DNA of 44,127 bases. It comes from Streptomyces sp. ISL-96. Its GTDB lineage: Bacteria; Actinomycetota; Actinomycetes; Streptomycetales; Streptomycetaceae. A model generated the notes under the pieces. It ran no database searches. It was given only the letters and a program-made list of their open reading frames with translations, and was not told the origin of the DNA. Location: positions 1 through 44,127 of the forward strand of contig NZ_JAGGPA010000054.1 in assembly GCF_018614035.1 (NCBI RefSeq), read 5' to 3'. A program made the position numbers and the translations under genes. Positions 33,952-42,533 of the stretch are shown in pieces (within the stretch, counting starts at the first letter, position 1; the number at the start of each line of letters is the position of its first letter).

Positions 33952-35037
33952 TACGCGTACCTTGCCTCTCCGGATATCGTGGAACCTGTGCCACTTGGCC
34001 CTGTAAGCGGTTTTCCCGCTCTCCTTGGTGGGGCGTTACTCCCACGACTACTATTGGCACTCCGTCACCGTAGGGCTCGCGCCCCTTAGGTAATCCCGAA
34101 TTCCTCTTGCATTGGACGTATCGAGCGTGACGTAGGCGGCCCGTCCGTTCCCTTGAGTGAGCTCGTTGCCCACCGCCCACCAGCCGGAAGATTGGGGCGA
34201 AGCAAAGGGGATTCGCCTGATGCTGGTGGCTCCGCTCCGGGCGTTGTATGTCGGAGGATGCACATTTCCATCACTGAGAACTGGGCTTCAAACAGTCTGG
34301 TCTTCGCCATATCACACGGACCTTGCGCGACAGCACCTTAAACGCCTTCGCAGCGCTTCACGCTTTCCCGCCATGCTGTTGTCCCCTCGCGCTTTCGCGT
34401 CCAGGTAAGACGGGTGGTCCAGAGGCTTCTCCTTCCGAACCTCTACTCTCTGAAAGAGTGATCCAACGCCGAGTTAGACGGCGCAACTTCCCCATGTGGC
34501 CGGCTCTCCCGGCCTCCGAGTACTACGAAGCCTCCGTCCCTGCCCGACGGCCATCAGCCGGCGATGGGCCTGCCCTCGACCGAACTGGAGGTCCGGTCCT
34601 GGGGCGACCGCGGGCAGTTCCCACGTTCACCACGGAATCGATCGACGGGTGAGGTGCCCAGCTCTACCCCGACAGCATCGCCACGCTTACGCCGCAGACT
34701 TTCGGCGTGGCCTCCCCACCGATACGTGGAATCAGCTTCGGAGTCGACCACCGGCCAGCGGTGGTCGTGCACTGCATCCGGCCCAGATCCGCCAGGTTCG
34801 AGCCGGTGTCGTAATTACGGGGCGTCAAGCACTGATTCCTCGCGTGCACCTTCCCGTCTCGCTAGCCGGACCCGGACTGTCTGGCAGTGCCAGTCCGTCC
34901 CGACGTCGTCGGGGCTGCTTACCGCCCGCCTCGGCATCCCCCGAGTCGAACTGCCCCCAGCTTCAGCCAGATTGCTGCGACAACCCGGCGGTGAAGGTCT
35001 CTCACCTCACTCGATTCCATGGCGCCTCGTGGCGCAC

Positions 35038-35111
35038 CCACGAGATACGACAAGCTTGCCGTCCGCTATGAAGCAACGGTGCTGGTCGCGGCCATCAACG
35101 AGTGGCTGTGA
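35038..35111 (+). pseudogene. IS5-family transposase, C-terminal fragment beyond the intron
   Basis: Joining base 30433 to 35038 restores HRAV-ATRYDKLAVRYEAT, then VLVAAINEWL and TGA, the usual end of this transposase. The seamless join fixes both outer-intron boundaries to the base. The intron is antisense, so it cannot be removed from the transposase mRNA; this copy is inactive unless supplied in trans. Confidence 0.88.
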
Positions 35112-35141
35112 CCAGCTACCCGGACCGTGAGCGTGTGAGCT

Positions 35142-35525
35142 TCAAGAAGACATCGCTGCGCGGTCGGCCTCGCTGCGGAGAACACAGAATTCATTGCCTT
35201 CAGGGTCCGCAAGGACGGCCCAGCCGGCACCATCGGGTTCCCGGCGATCGGCGACGAGGGTGGCACCGAGGTTCAGCAGCCGCTCGACCTCCTCCTCGCG
35301 CGAGGTCTTGGGGCGCAGGCACAGGTGGATCCGGTTCTTGATCGTCTTCGGTTCTGGCACCTGGTTGAAGTACAGCAGCGGGCCCTCCGGCAGCATCACC
35401 TCAGTCTCCAGGTCACCCGGTTTGTCCTCCGGATGCAGCGGACAACCGAGCGCCTCGCTCCAGAACCGAGCCAGCTCATAGGCATCCACACAGTCGACCG
35501 CCACGTTCTGCACTACCGAAACCAT
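35142..35525 (-). CDS. VOC (glyoxalase/bleomycin-resistance) family protein, IS passenger
   Basis: 127 residues from ATG at 35525; the frame is open further up to 35594 but that part overlaps the IS end. VOC signature: VVQNVAVDCVDAYELARFWS, EALGCPLHP, then IKNRIHLCLRP and GAGWAVLADPEGNEFCVL. The paired beta-alpha-beta-beta-beta units and the His/Glu positions are as in glyoxalase-fold proteins. It faces the transposase, inside the IS inverted repeats, so it travels with the element. Substrate unknown; resistance or detoxification is possible but not shown. Confidence 0.85.
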   Translation of the reverse strand: MVSVVQNVAVDCVDAYELARFWSEALGCPLHPEDKPGDLETEVMLPEGPLLYFNQVPEPKTIKNRIHLCLRPKTSREEEVERLLNLGATLVADRREPDGAGWAVLADPEGNEFCVLRSEADRAAMSS

Positions 35526-35604
35526 GCACGAGATCCTGCCTGGAGCTCCGCTCGGTCCGCAAACTGCGGCCAGACCGCACCACCACTTTCGCAACAGGCC
35601 CTAG

Positions 35605-37008
35605 TACTGCAACCGCGTTTGGCATGACGGGCCTTCAGTTCAAGGGCTGTGGCCTCGTCGTTTGTAATGGCTGATGCGTGCTCGGTATTGGGCTTGTCGT
35701 CTCCAGTGGGACCAGTGCAGGACCTGGGCGACGGGGGGAAGGAGTCGTGTTGCGAGATGGGCGGCCAGGCGGCGGATCTCAGGCAGACTCAGCGGGACGA
35801 GGTGCTGTTCACCGGGTCCGGATCCCCTTTTTTGAGTTCGTCCGCGCGGACCGCTGCCAGGTAGGCGTGGGCCGCCATGGCGAGGGTGATGTGCCGGTAC
35901 CAGGCGTGGTATTTGCGGACCTGGTAGTGGTCGAGGCCGCATTCGTTCTTCGCGGTCTGGAAGCACTCCTCGATCGTCCACCGGCGGCCGGCCACGGCCA
36001 GGAGGGCGCTCAGGGTGGTGCCTTCGGGTGCGAAACACACGTAGTAGGCGATCTCGGTGGGGTCGGTGATGCTGCGGCGGGCCAGGACCCAGTGCTCGAC
36101 ATCTTCCTCACGCCAGGGGCGGATCGGCGCCCGGGCCCAGTCGTAGAGACGCTCGCCGTGGGCGCCCCGCCCGCACGAGCGGCGCTTCCACGCCTGCCGT
36201 GGCAGAGCGGCGACCAGCTCGTCCACGGGATGGTCCATACGCGAGGCGGTGACCACGGTGTCAGTGCGGCGGGTCGCCAGCACATGGAACACCCCTCGCT
36301 GTTCAAGCCAGTACCGCAAGCCCTTGGCCTGCCCGTACGCCTCGTCGGCGGTCAGCCACGCGAACGGCACCCGGGCGGCGAGTGCCCGCTCGATCATGGC
36401 CTTCGCGTGCTCGACCTTCGTGGTGAAGCGAACCTCCTCGGGAACCGCGGCAGCACGGCAGCGTTCACGGTCATCGGTCCAGGAAGTGGGCAGGTACAGC
36501 TCCCGGTCGATCAGCGTGTGACCGGCATCGGTGGCATAGGCCAGGAATGTACCGACCTGGCTGTTCTCGACCCGGCCCGCCGTGCCGGTGTACTGGCGCT
36601 GGACCCCGGCCGAGCGGACACCCTTCTTCAAGAACCCGGTGTCATCCACGACGAGCACCGCCTTCCGGTCCCCGAGACGCTCGACGACGAACTCCCGCAC
36701 GTCGTCACGGACTTCGTCCGCATCCCAGTCGCACGTGTTGAGCAGTCGCTGCAAGCGATCCGGCCGCTCGTGCCCGGCCCGCTCGGCGACCGTCCACGCG
36801 TTCTTCCGTTCCAGCGACGACACCAGCCCACGCAAGTAGGCCAGCGCGGACTCCCGGGGTTCGGACCGCTGAAAACGGTGCATGAACCGTTCGTGCACCT
36901 CTTCCAGACCTGCCACCCACCGCCACACGCCACCAGCTTCGAGATCCCCACCCATGACAGAAATAACGACCATGACGACACACCGTCACGCCAAACGCGG
37001 TTGCAGTA
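35605..37008 (-). mobile_element. IS701-like insertion sequence
   Basis: Ends carry an inverted repeat: TACTGCAACCGCGTTTGGC at 35605-35623 and its complement at 36990-37008, continuing with one mismatch. CTAG flanks both sides (35601-35604, 37009-37012). The element starts directly after the CTAG that closes the IS5 element, so one IS inserted into the target duplication of the other. It holds a single intact transposase gene. About 180 bp between the gene and the left end contain nothing recognisable. Confidence 0.88.
35789..36973 (-). CDS. IS701-family transposase
   Basis: 394 residues from ATG at 36973; ATG at 36955 (MGGDLEAGG) matches the usual family start slightly better, and neither has a clear ribosome site. 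DDE residues look intact: VLVVDDTGFLKKG (D), FAWLTADEAYGQAKGLRYW (D) and WTIEECFQTAKNECGLDHY (E). Full family length and no internal stops suggest an active enzyme. It probably moves the element into CTAG targets. Confidence 0.9.
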   Translation of the reverse strand: MVVISVMGGDLEAGGVWRWVAGLEEVHERFMHRFQRSEPRESALAYLRGLVSSLERKNAWTVAERAGHERPDRLQRLLNTCDWDADEVRDDVREFVVERLGDRKAVLVVDDTGFLKKGVRSAGVQRQYTGTAGRVENSQVGTFLAYATDAGHTLIDRELYLPTSWTDDRERCRAAAVPEEVRFTTKVEHAKAMIERALAARVPFAWLTADEAYGQAKGLRYWLEQRGVFHVLATRRTDTVVTASRMDHPVDELVAALPRQAWKRRSCGRGAHGERLYDWARAPIRPWREEDVEHWVLARRSITDPTEIAYYVCFAPEGTTLSALLAVAGRRWTIEECFQTAKNECGLDHYQVRKYHAWYRHITLAMAAHAYLAAVRADELKKGDPDPVNSTSSR

Positions 37009-37143
37009 CTAGGTGTAGTGCGAGATATCGGGCTTACGAGACAGTCGGGTCTTGCGGCGGGTGACGGTGCGGCTGGCGTATCGACGAGCGTTCCGTCGCC
37101 CCTCACACGAGCAGCTGGTGAAGCGCGCCCATGGGGCAGAGCT

Positions 37144-37830
37144 CTACGACTCATCTCCTCGGTGGGCCTGCTCCCATGCGTCGAGAACTGGTGCGGGGAT
37201 GCGTCCGCGGAGCGGGACCTCATAACCGTTGCTTCGGGCCCATTCCCGGATTTCGTTCGTGTTGACAGGGGCTCGGGCCGGAGCCGGAGGCGGAGTCCAG
37301 GCGCTGGGATCAGAAGGCACGAAGCTGGGCGGCCGTTCAAGGAGGCCCTGCGGGAACTGAGGTACGGCCGTTTCCCCGCTCAGCACCGATACGAGGAACT
37401 CGGTCACGGTGCCGTCGAAGGTGAACCACTGGGGTCCGCGAGCTTCGTTGACGGCAATCCGCCAAGTGTCGGGGGCGTCTTGTGGGTCAGTGATCCAGAA
37501 GAGGTATTCACCGTTGTCGGTGACGCCCATGGTGAACAAGTGCCGGGGGTCATACGGAACGGGGTGTGTGCCCTGGTCGTAGTCCCTCTGCAGCTGGGCA
37601 CGGATCTTGGTGGGCATGGGGCCGGTAAGGTCGACGTATGGGGTGTAACCGTGCGGATGGTAGATGTGAATGAAGTCGGCGAAGCGCCCCGGACCGAAGG
37701 TAGTCGCGAGTTCCTTGTAGTCGGTGGGGAGCTGAATGCCGAGTTGGGCCTCTACAGATCGCCATTCGACGGGGCGAGGCGCGCTGGCGGGTGGCGAGCA
37801 GAGTCGGGTCAGAGATTCGAAGGCAGTCAC
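37144..37830 (-). CDS. SUKH (SMI1/KNR4) immunity protein with Lsr2-like C-terminal domain
   Basis: 228 residues; GTG at 37830 overlaps the toxin stop codon by one base. Residues ~1-165 fit the SUKH immunity fold (VEAQLGIQLPTDYKELATTF, FGPGRFADFIHIY, GEYLFWITDP, WFTFDGTVTEFLVSVLSG). After a Pro-rich linker (PPPAPARAP) the last ~35 residues read NTNEIREWARSNGYEVPLRG, then RIPAPVLDAWEQAH, the DNA-binding segment of Lsr2 (REWA..NG..V..RGRIP). SUKH proteins commonly neutralise nuclease toxins, matching the endonuclease domain of the adjacent RHS protein. The Lsr2-type tail could place the antitoxin on AT-rich DNA. Confidence 0.85.
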   Translation of the reverse strand: MTAFESLTRLCSPPASAPRPVEWRSVEAQLGIQLPTDYKELATTFGPGRFADFIHIYHPHGYTPYVDLTGPMPTKIRAQLQRDYDQGTHPVPYDPRHLFTMGVTDNGEYLFWITDPQDAPDTWRIAVNEARGPQWFTFDGTVTEFLVSVLSGETAVPQFPQGLLERPPSFVPSDPSAWTPPPAPARAPVNTNEIREWARSNGYEVPLRGRIPAPVLDAWEQAHRGDES

Positions 37831-40800
37831 TAGATTCCTCGGCGGCGTCGGTGCTGTTGTGCGGCGTGGTCAGGGTTCTCGAGTGCCTCCTCAAGTTTGA
37901 ATCCTTTGTTGCCGTCGGCTTCCATCTGAATCCACTTGGGCACGGAGTCTTTATTATCGTCGGTGTACTCGAGGTAGACGCTGTACTGGACGATCTCGCC
38001 GTCATCGGGGGACACGGCGTTATAGATGGACTGCTCGAGGTCCCGCATGTCAGGGCTGTTCGTGGGGTTCTGCGTGAGTGTGGCCAGGTTATCGAGTGTG
38101 TCGCCGGACCCGCCGAGCATCCGGGCCAGCAGGTGTCCGCGGGCCTGGTTGTGATCTGTTCCGTGGACGAAACCGGGCGGCCGCAGTCTGTTGTCGGCGT
38201 GGGTCCCTTCGTCGAGCATGTCGCGGGTGACGGTGGCGTGCATTTCGTACGGGCGGCCGTGCTCGTCCCGAACGAAGACAACCCGTCCGCCCCAGGTGGG
38301 ATCATTCTCGCAACCCGCGAGTCCGAGCGGGTCGGCCAGGGTGAAGGGGTTGGGCACGTAGGTGTAGTGATTGACAGCGGGAGCCAGACCGAGGGGGTCA
38401 GGCGAGGTGTAGCGGCCGAGGTCGGGGTCGTAGTAGCGGTTGACGTTGTAGTGGAGGCCGGTTTCCGGGTCGAAGTACTGACCGGGGTATCGCAGCGGTG
38501 TGTAGGCAGTGGCGTGTCGGTGTGACTGGGTCGCGCCCCAGGCGGTGCTGCGGCCGCGCCAGGTCGGCGTTCCGTCGGGACCGATGAGTTCGCTGGGGGC
38601 ACCGGCGAGGTCTGTGACGATGGCGAAGAACCGGCGGTCGGTCTCTTCCTGGGCCTCGTCGGCCTTGGATTCGCGTTGCGCCAGAGGCTGCAGGCCCAGG
38701 TAGTCCCACACCAGGGTGACACCGTTGTTCTGCTGTTCGACCAACTGGCCGCCGTCCCAGCAGTACGTGGTGGATTCTTCGATGTGCCCTTCGTGGTCCA
38801 GGCGCTGCTTTGCGATACGGCGGCCGAGGGCGTCGTAAAGGTAGCGCCAGTGAGTGTCGCCGGGAGCGCGAACGTGGGTGAGCCGGTCTTCCGCATCCCA
38901 CGTGAAGGACCAGATGAGTGTCTTGCCGCTGAGCGTGGTGGTGCGGCGTTCGACAAGGCGGCCCTGCGCGTCGTACTGGTAGTGAGTCCGTCCGGCCTTC
39001 GTGATGCGGCTACCGGTGTAGTGGCGCTCTCCGGCGGCATCCTGGCCGGGGGCTTGGGCGGGGAGCGTGGCCTGCGTCTGGTCGCCGTCAGGGTTGTAGG
39101 CGTAGCGCTCGCTCCACTTGTGTGCGCTGACGGCGGTGATCCGACCGGCTTCGTCGACGGTGTAAGTGCTTCGGCCATAGCGGCTGTCGTCGACGGTGTG
39201 CGGTGTGCCGTCGGGATGGTAGGCGACGGAGCGCTCGAGCAGGGTGTCGTGCGGGCTGGTGCAGGACTGGTGGACGAGGCGGCCGACGGGGTCCCAGTCC
39301 TGGTGCAAGGTGAGGGCGTCGTCGAGGGTGCGGGTGGTTTCGCGGCCCAGGGCGTCGTGTTCGAAGCGGAAGGTGTGCTCGCCTGCCGTGTAGGCGGTCA
39401 GTCCGCGTTCGCCGTAGGTGAGCGTGCTGTCTGCGCCCGAGGGAGTGCGTCGGTGGGTGCGGCGCCCCATGGCATCGTAAGTGCGCGTCACGGCATGGCC
39501 GTTGACGCTTTCGGACACGATGCGCCCCGCCCGGTCTCGTTCCAGGTCGATGCGGGCGTGGGCGTTGGCCATATGGTCGACGTGGCCCGTTGCGTCGTAG
39601 GCGAATGTGGAGGTGGCGCCGTCGTCGTGGCGCAGGTGCAGGACGCGGCCGAGGACATCGCGCTCGTACGTCAGGGTTTGACCGGCGGCGTTGGTGCGGC
39701 GGATCAGGCGTCCGAGTGCGTCGTGTTCGTAGGTCAGGGTGCGCCCGTCGAAGTCCGTCTCGGATATCAGGCGGCCGGCCGCGTCGTAGTGGTAGTGCCA
39801 TTCCAGGCCTTGGGCGTTGGTGACGGTGGTCAGGCGCAGCTCGGTGTCGTGGGTGAAGCGGTACTCGCCGCCGTCACTGCTGTGAGTGGTGGCACGTCGG
39901 TCGAAGTGGGTGGCGGTGTGAGTACTGGTGCGGCCGGTGCGGTCGGTGTGGCTGAGCAGATTGCCCTCGCCATCCCAGGTCCACTCCTCGCGGGTGCCGT
40001 CGGGCAGTTCACGCCAGGCAGGCTTGCCCTCGGTGGTCCAGCCTTGGCGGACTGTTGCGCCGAGGGCGTCGGTGGCCATGGTGATGCGACCGAAGGCATC
40101 GCGCGAGAAGGTGCTGCGAGCGCCGTCGGGCGCCGTGATCTCTATGGGCAGCCCGGCAGCGTTGTTCCGCATCCGGGTAACCGCGCCAGCCGGGTTGCGG
40201 ACGGCGGTCACGTGGCCGTACTCGTCGAACTCGTACTGGTTGAGGGCGCCGTCGGGACCGGTGACGGCAGTCAGGTTTCCCCTGGTGTCGTACTTGAAAC
40301 GGTGCTGCGTGCCGCCGCGCTCTGTGACGACCACGGGCAGATTGAAGTCATTGAACTCGGCGGTGGTGCGGACCCCGTCGACGGCGATCAGTGCAATGAG
40401 GTTGCCGTGGTCGTCGCGTTCGAAGCGAGTGACGTTGCTCAGCGCGTCGGTCTGCTCAAGGAGTCGGCCCCGGGTGTCGTACGCGAAGTGAGTGGTCTGC
40501 CCCAGGGGGTCCACCTCGGCGATGGTCTGAAGCCGCTGGTCCAGGTAGTACGTGGTGGTGGCGCCGGTGGAGTCGGTGTAGCGGGTGACCTGGCGCTCCG
40601 CGTCGTAGGCGAACATCGACGACAGATAGCCATCGGGACCGATGGTCTGAACTGTGCGGCCCGAATTGTCGTACACGTACCGGAAGGTGGAGTCGTTACG
40701 GTCGGTCCACGCGACGATGCGGGCCTCAGTGTCATAGCTGAACATCAGGGCCTGCCCGGAGGAGTTGGTCACCCCGTCGAGGTTTCCTACCGTGTCGTAG

Positions 40801-42533
40801 GAGTACGCCGTCACACGTACCGTGTCCTCGTCGCCTTCCTGAGTGCGCAGTGCAAGCTCTCGAATGCGGCCGAGGTGCCGGTCCCCCGTGATCGTGACGT
40901 CGTAGCCACCGCTGTGCGTGACCGAGAGCGGCATGCCGGACGCATCCCGGTGGACGTCGATCTGGTTCTCGTTGCGGTCCTCGATCGTGGTGAGCCACAG
41001 CTGCCAGCCCTCAGTGGACGGCCGAGAGAAGTAGCGGGTCAGCCCCGACTGCGGCTCGGTGACCGCCAACTCCATTTCCGGGGCGCCGAGTGGGCTGACA
41101 CGACGCAGGGGTATTCGAGGTCCCTCGAGGGGCAGCACCTCCGGCTGCTGTGGGGTCGGCAGCTGATCGTAGACGAGCAGCGAACCGTCCTCGCGGGCCC
41201 ACACGGCCATGTTGCGGACGTCGACCTCAATCCGCTCGTCCAGCGTCGAGGCCCAGGAACGGCCGAACCACATACCGAACGAATAGTCCGAGACATGGGT
41301 GCGCTTGAGGACCAGGGGCAGGACTCCAGGAAGGCTGAGATCGGTCTGCGGAAGGACCATCTGGCCAGTGGCCACGTCCACCGGGTCGTTCTTACACTTC
41401 CGCATGTTGATCGAAACGCCATGCCGGCGCGGGTCATCGCGCGCCTTGCGCAGCAGATCCGGCTTGGTCCCGGCCGCCCCCTTGCGTCCGCCGGGCGCAT
41501 CGCCGCCCCTGGATGGTGGGTTGGGGCCGCCCTTCCCGTCCCGATCCTTGAGGATCTTGTCCAGGGCGTCGGCCGTGCCGCGCTCATTGGACTTGTGCCT
41601 GCGCGAGCTGTCCCGCACGTTCTTGGGCATCGTCTCGCCGGTGTGCTTGATGACCGCCCGGACGGCCTTCTTCATGCCCTTCGTGGCGCCGTCCAGCACG
41701 CCATCGATGGGCGCGGTGAAGGGGTCCTTGCCGCGGGTGCGGCCGTGCGCGCCGTGGGCGCGGTCCAAGGGGCCCGACAGCTTGGCGAGGGAGTCCTTGC
41801 TGACCCGGTCCAGGTGGCCAGCGCCCTTCTCGTACTCGTCGTGGTCGATGCGCAGGTTCCCGGTCTTGCCCGGCCCGATACCACCGCCTCCCGAGCCGCC
41901 CGCCGAGTTGAGGTTCATGTCGGAGGAGCCCGGCGAACTGCCGCCTTCGCCCCCAGATGCCAGGGCGTCCGTGGCCAGCTCCAGGACAGCGTCCGAGACC
42001 ATCTCCTCCAGCTTGGCAGCGACCGGCTCGGTTACCATGGCCAGCACCTGGTCCACGATCTGGTCGCCGGCCTCCTTGATGATCCGGCGCACCACCTCTC
42101 GCATCGCCGTGATCTGCGCCGCCCCGATCAGCGCTGACAGACCGCCGGTGACAAACGCCAGGCCAACCGAAATGCCCACCGAGGCCGCCATCACACCCAG
42201 CTCGATCTCGGCCTTGACCTTCATGGCGTAGATGACGTCCGCAACCACATCCATGGCATCCGCGAACAACCTGGCCACCTCAGGCAGTTGCTCGAGATGC
42301 GAGGACTTGACCTTGCCCCAGTGCTCCGCCAGGGCGTCCACCGCCATGCCCTCGCTGGAAGACAGCAGGCGGCCCACCGCCGCGTTCACCTCGCCCGCAT
42401 GGTCCTCGAAGTCATCCGCAAGCTCCCGCATGGCATCAGCCATCTCGCGGTAGTCATCCTCATCCACATTCGGCCAACTGATGCCGATAAATTCGAGAAT
42501 CTCATCCAGCCAGCCGGGCAGAACGTAGCCCAT
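37830..42533 (-). CDS. RHS/YD-repeat polymorphic toxin with C-terminal non-specific endonuclease
   Basis: 1567 residues; ATG at 42533, with GGGGGAGG about 10 bases upstream. Domain order: helical WXG100-like N-terminus (1-130, DDYREMADAMRELADDFEDH) with a hydrophobic stretch (VMAASVGISVGLAFVTGGL); Gly/Ser linker; DUF6531-like start of the RHS cage (KNDPVDVATGQMVLPQTDLS); about 25 YD repeats (YDxxGR); core end RYTSPDPLGLAPAVNHYTYV and PFTLADPLGL; then a 150-residue toxin tip. The tip has NQARGHLLARMLGGSGDTLD then NLATLTQNPTNSPDM, the RGHL and N-rich motif of DNA/RNA non-specific endonucleases (pfam13930 type). The N-terminus suggests type VII-like export. The immunity gene follows directly. 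Confidence 0.92.
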   Translation of the reverse strand: MGYVLPGWLDEILEFIGISWPNVDEDDYREMADAMRELADDFEDHAGEVNAAVGRLLSSSEGMAVDALAEHWGKVKSSHLEQLPEVARLFADAMDVVADVIYAMKVKAEIELGVMAASVGISVGLAFVTGGLSALIGAAQITAMREVVRRIIKEAGDQIVDQVLAMVTEPVAAKLEEMVSDAVLELATDALASGGEGGSSPGSSDMNLNSAGGSGGGGIGPGKTGNLRIDHDEYEKGAGHLDRVSKDSLAKLSGPLDRAHGAHGRTRGKDPFTAPIDGVLDGATKGMKKAVRAVIKHTGETMPKNVRDSSRRHKSNERGTADALDKILKDRDGKGGPNPPSRGGDAPGGRKGAAGTKPDLLRKARDDPRRHGVSINMRKCKNDPVDVATGQMVLPQTDLSLPGVLPLVLKRTHVSDYSFGMWFGRSWASTLDERIEVDVRNMAVWAREDGSLLVYDQLPTPQQPEVLPLEGPRIPLRRVSPLGAPEMELAVTEPQSGLTRYFSRPSTEGWQLWLTTIEDRNENQIDVHRDASGMPLSVTHSGGYDVTITGDRHLGRIRELALRTQEGDEDTVRVTAYSYDTVGNLDGVTNSSGQALMFSYDTEARIVAWTDRNDSTFRYVYDNSGRTVQTIGPDGYLSSMFAYDAERQVTRYTDSTGATTTYYLDQRLQTIAEVDPLGQTTHFAYDTRGRLLEQTDALSNVTRFERDDHGNLIALIAVDGVRTTAEFNDFNLPVVVTERGGTQHRFKYDTRGNLTAVTGPDGALNQYEFDEYGHVTAVRNPAGAVTRMRNNAAGLPIEITAPDGARSTFSRDAFGRITMATDALGATVRQGWTTEGKPAWRELPDGTREEWTWDGEGNLLSHTDRTGRTSTHTATHFDRRATTHSSDGGEYRFTHDTELRLTTVTNAQGLEWHYHYDAAGRLISETDFDGRTLTYEHDALGRLIRRTNAAGQTLTYERDVLGRVLHLRHDDGATSTFAYDATGHVDHMANAHARIDLERDRAGRIVSESVNGHAVTRTYDAMGRRTHRRTPSGADSTLTYGERGLTAYTAGEHTFRFEHDALGRETTRTLDDALTLHQDWDPVGRLVHQSCTSPHDTLLERSVAYHPDGTPHTVDDSRYGRSTYTVDEAGRITAVSAHKWSERYAYNPDGDQTQATLPAQAPGQDAAGERHYTGSRITKAGRTHYQYDAQGRLVERRTTTLSGKTLIWSFTWDAEDRLTHVRAPGDTHWRYLYDALGRRIAKQRLDHEGHIEESTTYCWDGGQLVEQQNNGVTLVWDYLGLQPLAQRESKADEAQEETDRRFFAIVTDLAGAPSELIGPDGTPTWRGRSTAWGATQSHRHATAYTPLRYPGQYFDPETGLHYNVNRYYDPDLGRYTSPDPLGLAPAVNHYTYVPNPFTLADPLGLAGCENDPTWGGRVVFVRDEHGRPYEMHATVTRDMLDEGTHADNRLRPPGFVHGTDHNQARGHLLARMLGGSGDTLDNLATLTQNPTNSPDMRDLEQSIYNAVSPDDGEIVQYSVYLEYTDDNKDSVPKWIQMEADGNKGFKLEEALENPDHAAQQHRRRRGI

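Larger units (their letters stand above)
32050..34317 (-). mobile_element. Inner group II intron nested in the outer one
   Basis: Minus strand begins GTGTG (34317-34313) and ends CTAC (32053-32050), fitting GUGYG...AY. Domain V is at 32106-32140; the RT/HNH gene is at 32125-33951, so the stop runs into domain V. Joining the flanks gives GGTCC+CCTGCGGGGCC, which folds into a hairpin, a sensible insertion site just before the outer intron's RT ribosome site. Length 2268 bp. The 5' RNA portion (34317-33952, 366 nt) is short, so the exact 5' boundary is less certain than the outer ones. Confidence 0.65.
30434..35037 (-). mobile_element. Outer group II intron (host of a nested intron)
   Basis: On the minus strand it begins with GTGCG (35037-35033), matching the group II 5' consensus GUGYG, and ends in CAC (30436-30434), giving the required 3' AY. 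Domain V is at 30497-30530. The 5' RNA half lies at about 34318-35037 and includes a domain III-like GACGGAGGCTTCGTAGTACT. The RT gene is at 30562-31992. Removing the nested element gives 2336 bp, a normal group II intron length. It is inserted at CTCGTGG^CCACGGC, a palindromic site, in the IS5 transposase on the strand opposite to transposase transcription. Confidence 0.85.
29588..35600 (+). mobile_element. IS5-family element, interrupted by group II introns and carrying a passenger gene
   Basis: Terminal inverted repeats GGCCTATTGCGAAAGTGG (29588-29605) and the complement of GGCCTGTTGCGAAAGTGG (35583-35600) differ at one base. Both ends are flanked by CTAG (29584-29587 and 35601-35604), consistent with target duplication in the IS5 family. 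Contents: a transposase split by an intron, then a divergent VOC-family gene inside the right repeat. Without the 4604-bp outer intron the element would be about 1.41 kb. A further copy of the terminus starts at 44112. Confidence 0.88.

Noticed and set aside
38676..42137. 1153-codon plus-strand open frame
   Set aside because: Complete shadow of the RHS toxin gene on the other strand; repeats mirror the YD repeats.
39590..42500. CRISPR-like repetition inside the RHS gene
   Set aside because: The periodicity comes from degenerate YD codon repeats, not identical repeats with unique spacers.
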